Below, piece after piece: positions 5,646 to 7,260 of a DNA stretch of 7,260 nucleotides. The notes below the pieces were generated by a model that was given only the letters and a program-made list of their open reading frames with translations, searched no databases and was not told where the DNA came from. The position numbers and the translations under genes were made by a program. The number at the start of each line of letters is the position of its first letter. Positions within the stretch are counted from its first letter, which is position 1. The DNA comes from Chloroflexota bacterium (GTDB lineage: Bacteria > Chloroflexota > Anaerolineae > Aggregatilineales > UBA2796), in assembly GCA_017743585.1 (NCBI GenBank), contig JAGHYP010000141.1, positions 1 through 7,260 of the forward strand, written 5' to 3'.

Positions 5646-7165
5646 TTATGACTTCCCACCTTCTCAGGCAGGTAACAGGACGCTTGTCCAAGCAGCTACC
5701 GCCTACCGCGCTGCTCACGACCTGCGCGCTCGTGATGGCAGCCTTATTTTACTTGAATTTCGCGCTGCGTTACGATCTCGTAACCCATTCGACAAAACCT
5801 TTTCAGACTTTCGCGACGCTCAGCCGTTTCTCGTTTGAAGGCGCTTGGCTGTACTGCCTGACGTTTGCGCTGGCTTTTGCGCTCTATGGATTTGGATACC
5901 GCCTTGGCGCAAGGCGGCTGAGACACCCTCGCGCTGCCGCGCTGATTCTGGGCCTCTCAGGCTTGGCGCATGCCGCGCTGCTGCCGATGTACCCGCTAGA
6001 CGCGACCGATGTTTACGATTACATCATCCGCGCGCGCATGACAGCAGTCTACGGAATGAATCCGTTTCGCGATGTGCCGCGCCAACTGCCCGACGATCCA
6101 TTCTACCGCTTTGTGGGCTGGAAAAATGTTCCCTCTGCCTATGGCGGCGCGTGGGAACTCATAGCGGCGCTCACGACGCGCCTTGCTGGCGAGGACGCGC
6201 TGACAAACGTGCTTGCCTTCAAGGGCCTTGCCGCGCTGGGCAGCCTGATCGGCGCGCTGGGCGTGTACAGCGCGCTGATGCACAGCGCGCCGCGCCGCGC
6301 CATTGGCGGCATGTATTTGTTCGCGCTCAACCCACTGCTGATCTACATGACAGCGGGCAGGGCGCACAACGACTCGCTGATGATCGCTTGTCTCGCTTGG
6401 TCGCTCGCTTTTTTGGCGCGCCGCCAGTATGTGGCGAGCTTGCTCAGCCTGCTTTTTGGCGCGCTGATCAAGTTCATTCCGCTGATGTTGATGCCTATCG
6501 TGGCGATCGTCGCTTGGCATCAAGTGCATCCTACGGAGCGGCTGCGCGTCTTTGCGCTGAGCGCTCTGCTCGGCGCGGCGCTGTGTTATGCCGCTTATGC
6601 GCCGTTCTGGTTCGGCATCGAGACGTTGCGCGCTGAGCGGCGCGCCTCAATGTACAGCGGCTCGTTGCCGACCGTCATCCGCCAATTGATCGCGCCCGTC
6701 CTCGACGGCAAAAACGCCGAGACCTGGTGGATCGCAACGCCGAACACGAATGCGCTGCTGGCGAACAGCACATTGTTGCTCTTCGCCATCTGCTATGGCG
6801 CTGCGCTTTGGCAAGTCGTGCGCGCAGGCGCGTCGCTAGCGCAAGCCTTGCGCAGCATGACCTACATCCTGTTCGCTTATCTGCTCATCGCGGCGCTGTG
6901 GTTCATGGCGTGGTACGCACTATGGCTTCTGCCCTCAGCTGCGCTGCTGCCGCGCTCGCCCTTACGGAAAGCGGCGTTGTGGTTCACCTACCTTGTGACA
7001 TGGCAAGGCCTGCTCTACAACTACGTGACACTGCGTCCCGGCGCGTGGATGCCGAGCCCTTGGCGCGATCTGCTGCCCGTCTTGAGCTACATGCCGCCGA
7101 TCTGGCTGATGTTAGGCAGTCACTTGTGGCAACAGGCTAGGGCGCGCCGAGGGGCGAAGGGCTAG
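5579..7165 (+). CDS. GT-C type integral membrane glycosyltransferase (polyprenyl-phosphate-sugar dependent, mannosyltransferase-like)
   Basis: Up to 528 residues with about ten or more membrane segments. After the first two helices (about 43-63, 88-108) comes the large extracytoplasmic loop YPLDATDVYDYIIRARMTAV then YGMNPF (138-163). This acidic DxxD-VY-x-Y...G-x-NPF pattern is the catalytic loop seen in GT-C enzymes related to the GT87/MptB mannosyltransferases, which take a sugar from a polyprenyl-phosphate carrier outside the membrane. Further support comes from NPLLIYMTAGRAHND (251-265), the ALIKFIPL helix (295-302) and MAWYALWLLP (443-452). Acceptor and sugar cannot be read. The start is uncertain: none of ATG 5579, 5639 or 5648 has a ribosome site. 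If the small minus-strand gene is real, 5639 or 5648 (Met21/Met24) is more likely, and either still leaves a cytoplasmic N-terminus before the first helix. A weak TGGTAGAGT element at 5601-5609 would suit those later starts. The 3' end overlaps a convergent gene by 29 bases. Confidence 0.88.
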   Translation: MMTAQALVVESVAPPLATPQMTFMTSHLLRQVTGRLSKQLPPTALLTTCALVMAALFYLNFALRYDLVTHSTKPFQTFATLSRFSFEGAWLYCLTFALAFALYGFGYRLGARRLRHPRAAALILGLSGLAHAALLPMYPLDATDVYDYIIRARMTAVYGMNPFRDVPRQLPDDPFYRFVGWKNVPSAYGGAWELIAALTTRLAGEDALTNVLAFKGLAALGSLIGALGVYSALMHSAPRRAIGGMYLFALNPLLIYMTAGRAHNDSLMIACLAWSLAFLARRQYVASLLSLLFGALIKFIPLMLMPIVAIVAWHQVHPTERLRVFALSALLGAALCYAAYAPFWFGIETLRAERRASMYSGSLPTVIRQLIAPVLDGKNAETWWIATPNTNALLANSTLLLFAICYGAALWQVVRAGASLAQALRSMTYILFAYLLIAALWFMAWYALWLLPSAALLPRSPLRKAALWFTYLVTWQGLLYNYVTLRPGAWMPSPWRDLLPVLSYMPPIWLMLGSHLWQQARARRGAKG

Positions 7166-7260
7166 GTGAGGCAGGCGACTCGGCCGGCGTTGGCGTCGGC
7201 GTGCTGATCAGGATGCCAAAGGTCGGCGTGAGCGTCGGGCTCGGCGTCGGGGTAGCTGTA
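7137..7260 (-). CDS. C-terminal tail of a Thr/Pro-rich, probably secreted protein (gene runs off the right edge)
   Basis: Reading the minus strand in the frame beginning at 7259, the sequence is TATPTPSPTLTPTFGILIST followed by a second Thr-Pro run (PTPTPAESPASPSPSPLGAP) and TAG at 7139-7137. Only the last 40 residues are inside the window. Alternating Thr-Pro and Ser-Pro tails of this type are frequent in extracellular and cell-surface proteins of Chloroflexota, where they act as extended linkers or glycosylation targets, so an exported protein is inferred; the functional domain is outside the window. The other two frames of this strand give charged, unpatterned sequence (one also remains open), so frame choice rests on the repeat pattern. 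The gene converges on the glycosyltransferase and overlaps its 3' end by 29 bases, with no terminator between them. Confidence 0.65.
   Translation of the reverse strand, partial: TATPTPSPTLTPTFGILISTPTPTPAESPASPSPSPLGAP

Noticed and set aside
5464..5838. Plus-strand 124-codon open frame upstream of and overlapping the glycosyltransferase
   Set aside because: It runs out of frame through the start of the strongly patterned glycosyltransferase and opposite the small membrane gene; its product has no recognisable structure.
7169..7260. Plus-strand Val/Gly repeat reading (GVGV) at the right edge
   Set aside because: It is the complement of Thr-Pro codons; the minus-strand reading gives a known type of tail with a stop, while the plus-strand reading has no start or upstream domain.

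Overview
The window looks like a stretch of a moderately high-GC bacterial chromosome, most plausibly a Chloroflexota (Anaerolineae-like) genome. This is inferred from three things: a secreted-protein tail made of Thr-Pro repeats at the right edge, GCGC-rich codon usage, and many membrane proteins resembling family types common in that phylum. No rRNA, tRNA, CRISPR array, transposase or phage gene is visible.

Layout, left to right. Positions 1-217 (minus) hold the start of an unidentified small protein, with an AT-rich promoter region at 218-316. Positions 317-1366 (minus) encode a six-segment membrane protein resembling an ABC-2 type permease. Positions 1444-2352 (minus) encode a beta-class DNA methyltransferase. 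Just upstream and translationally coupled to it (2356-2748) lies what looks like the C-terminal part of a type II restriction endonuclease with no N-terminal half, so the locus appears to be a decayed restriction-modification unit. Positions 2749-3726 (minus) encode an unrecognised four-helix membrane protein with a helical cytoplasmic N-terminus; its leader carries a 15-bp direct repeat. Positions 3797-5461 (minus) encode a soluble GAF-PAS histidine kinase. A 52-residue single-helix membrane protein (5487-5645, minus) sits directly upstream of the kinase. On the plus strand, 5579-7165 encodes a polytopic GT-C type glycosyltransferase, probably polyprenyl-phosphate-sugar dependent. From 7137 to the edge (minus) is the C-terminal tail of a Thr/Pro-rich protein.

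How the genes may work together. The minus-strand genes from 5645 down to 317 form one co-directional series, but extended -10 elements at 3794-3802 and 1403-1411 suggest it is split into at least three transcription units. The first is small membrane protein plus kinase. The second is the four-helix membrane protein, the endonuclease remnant and the methyltransferase. The third is the permease-like gene. No response regulator for the kinase and no ATPase for the permease are visible, so their partners must lie elsewhere. The most unusual material is the truncated endonuclease abutting, in the same frame, the stop codon of the membrane-protein gene, and the repeated operator-like element in that gene's leader.
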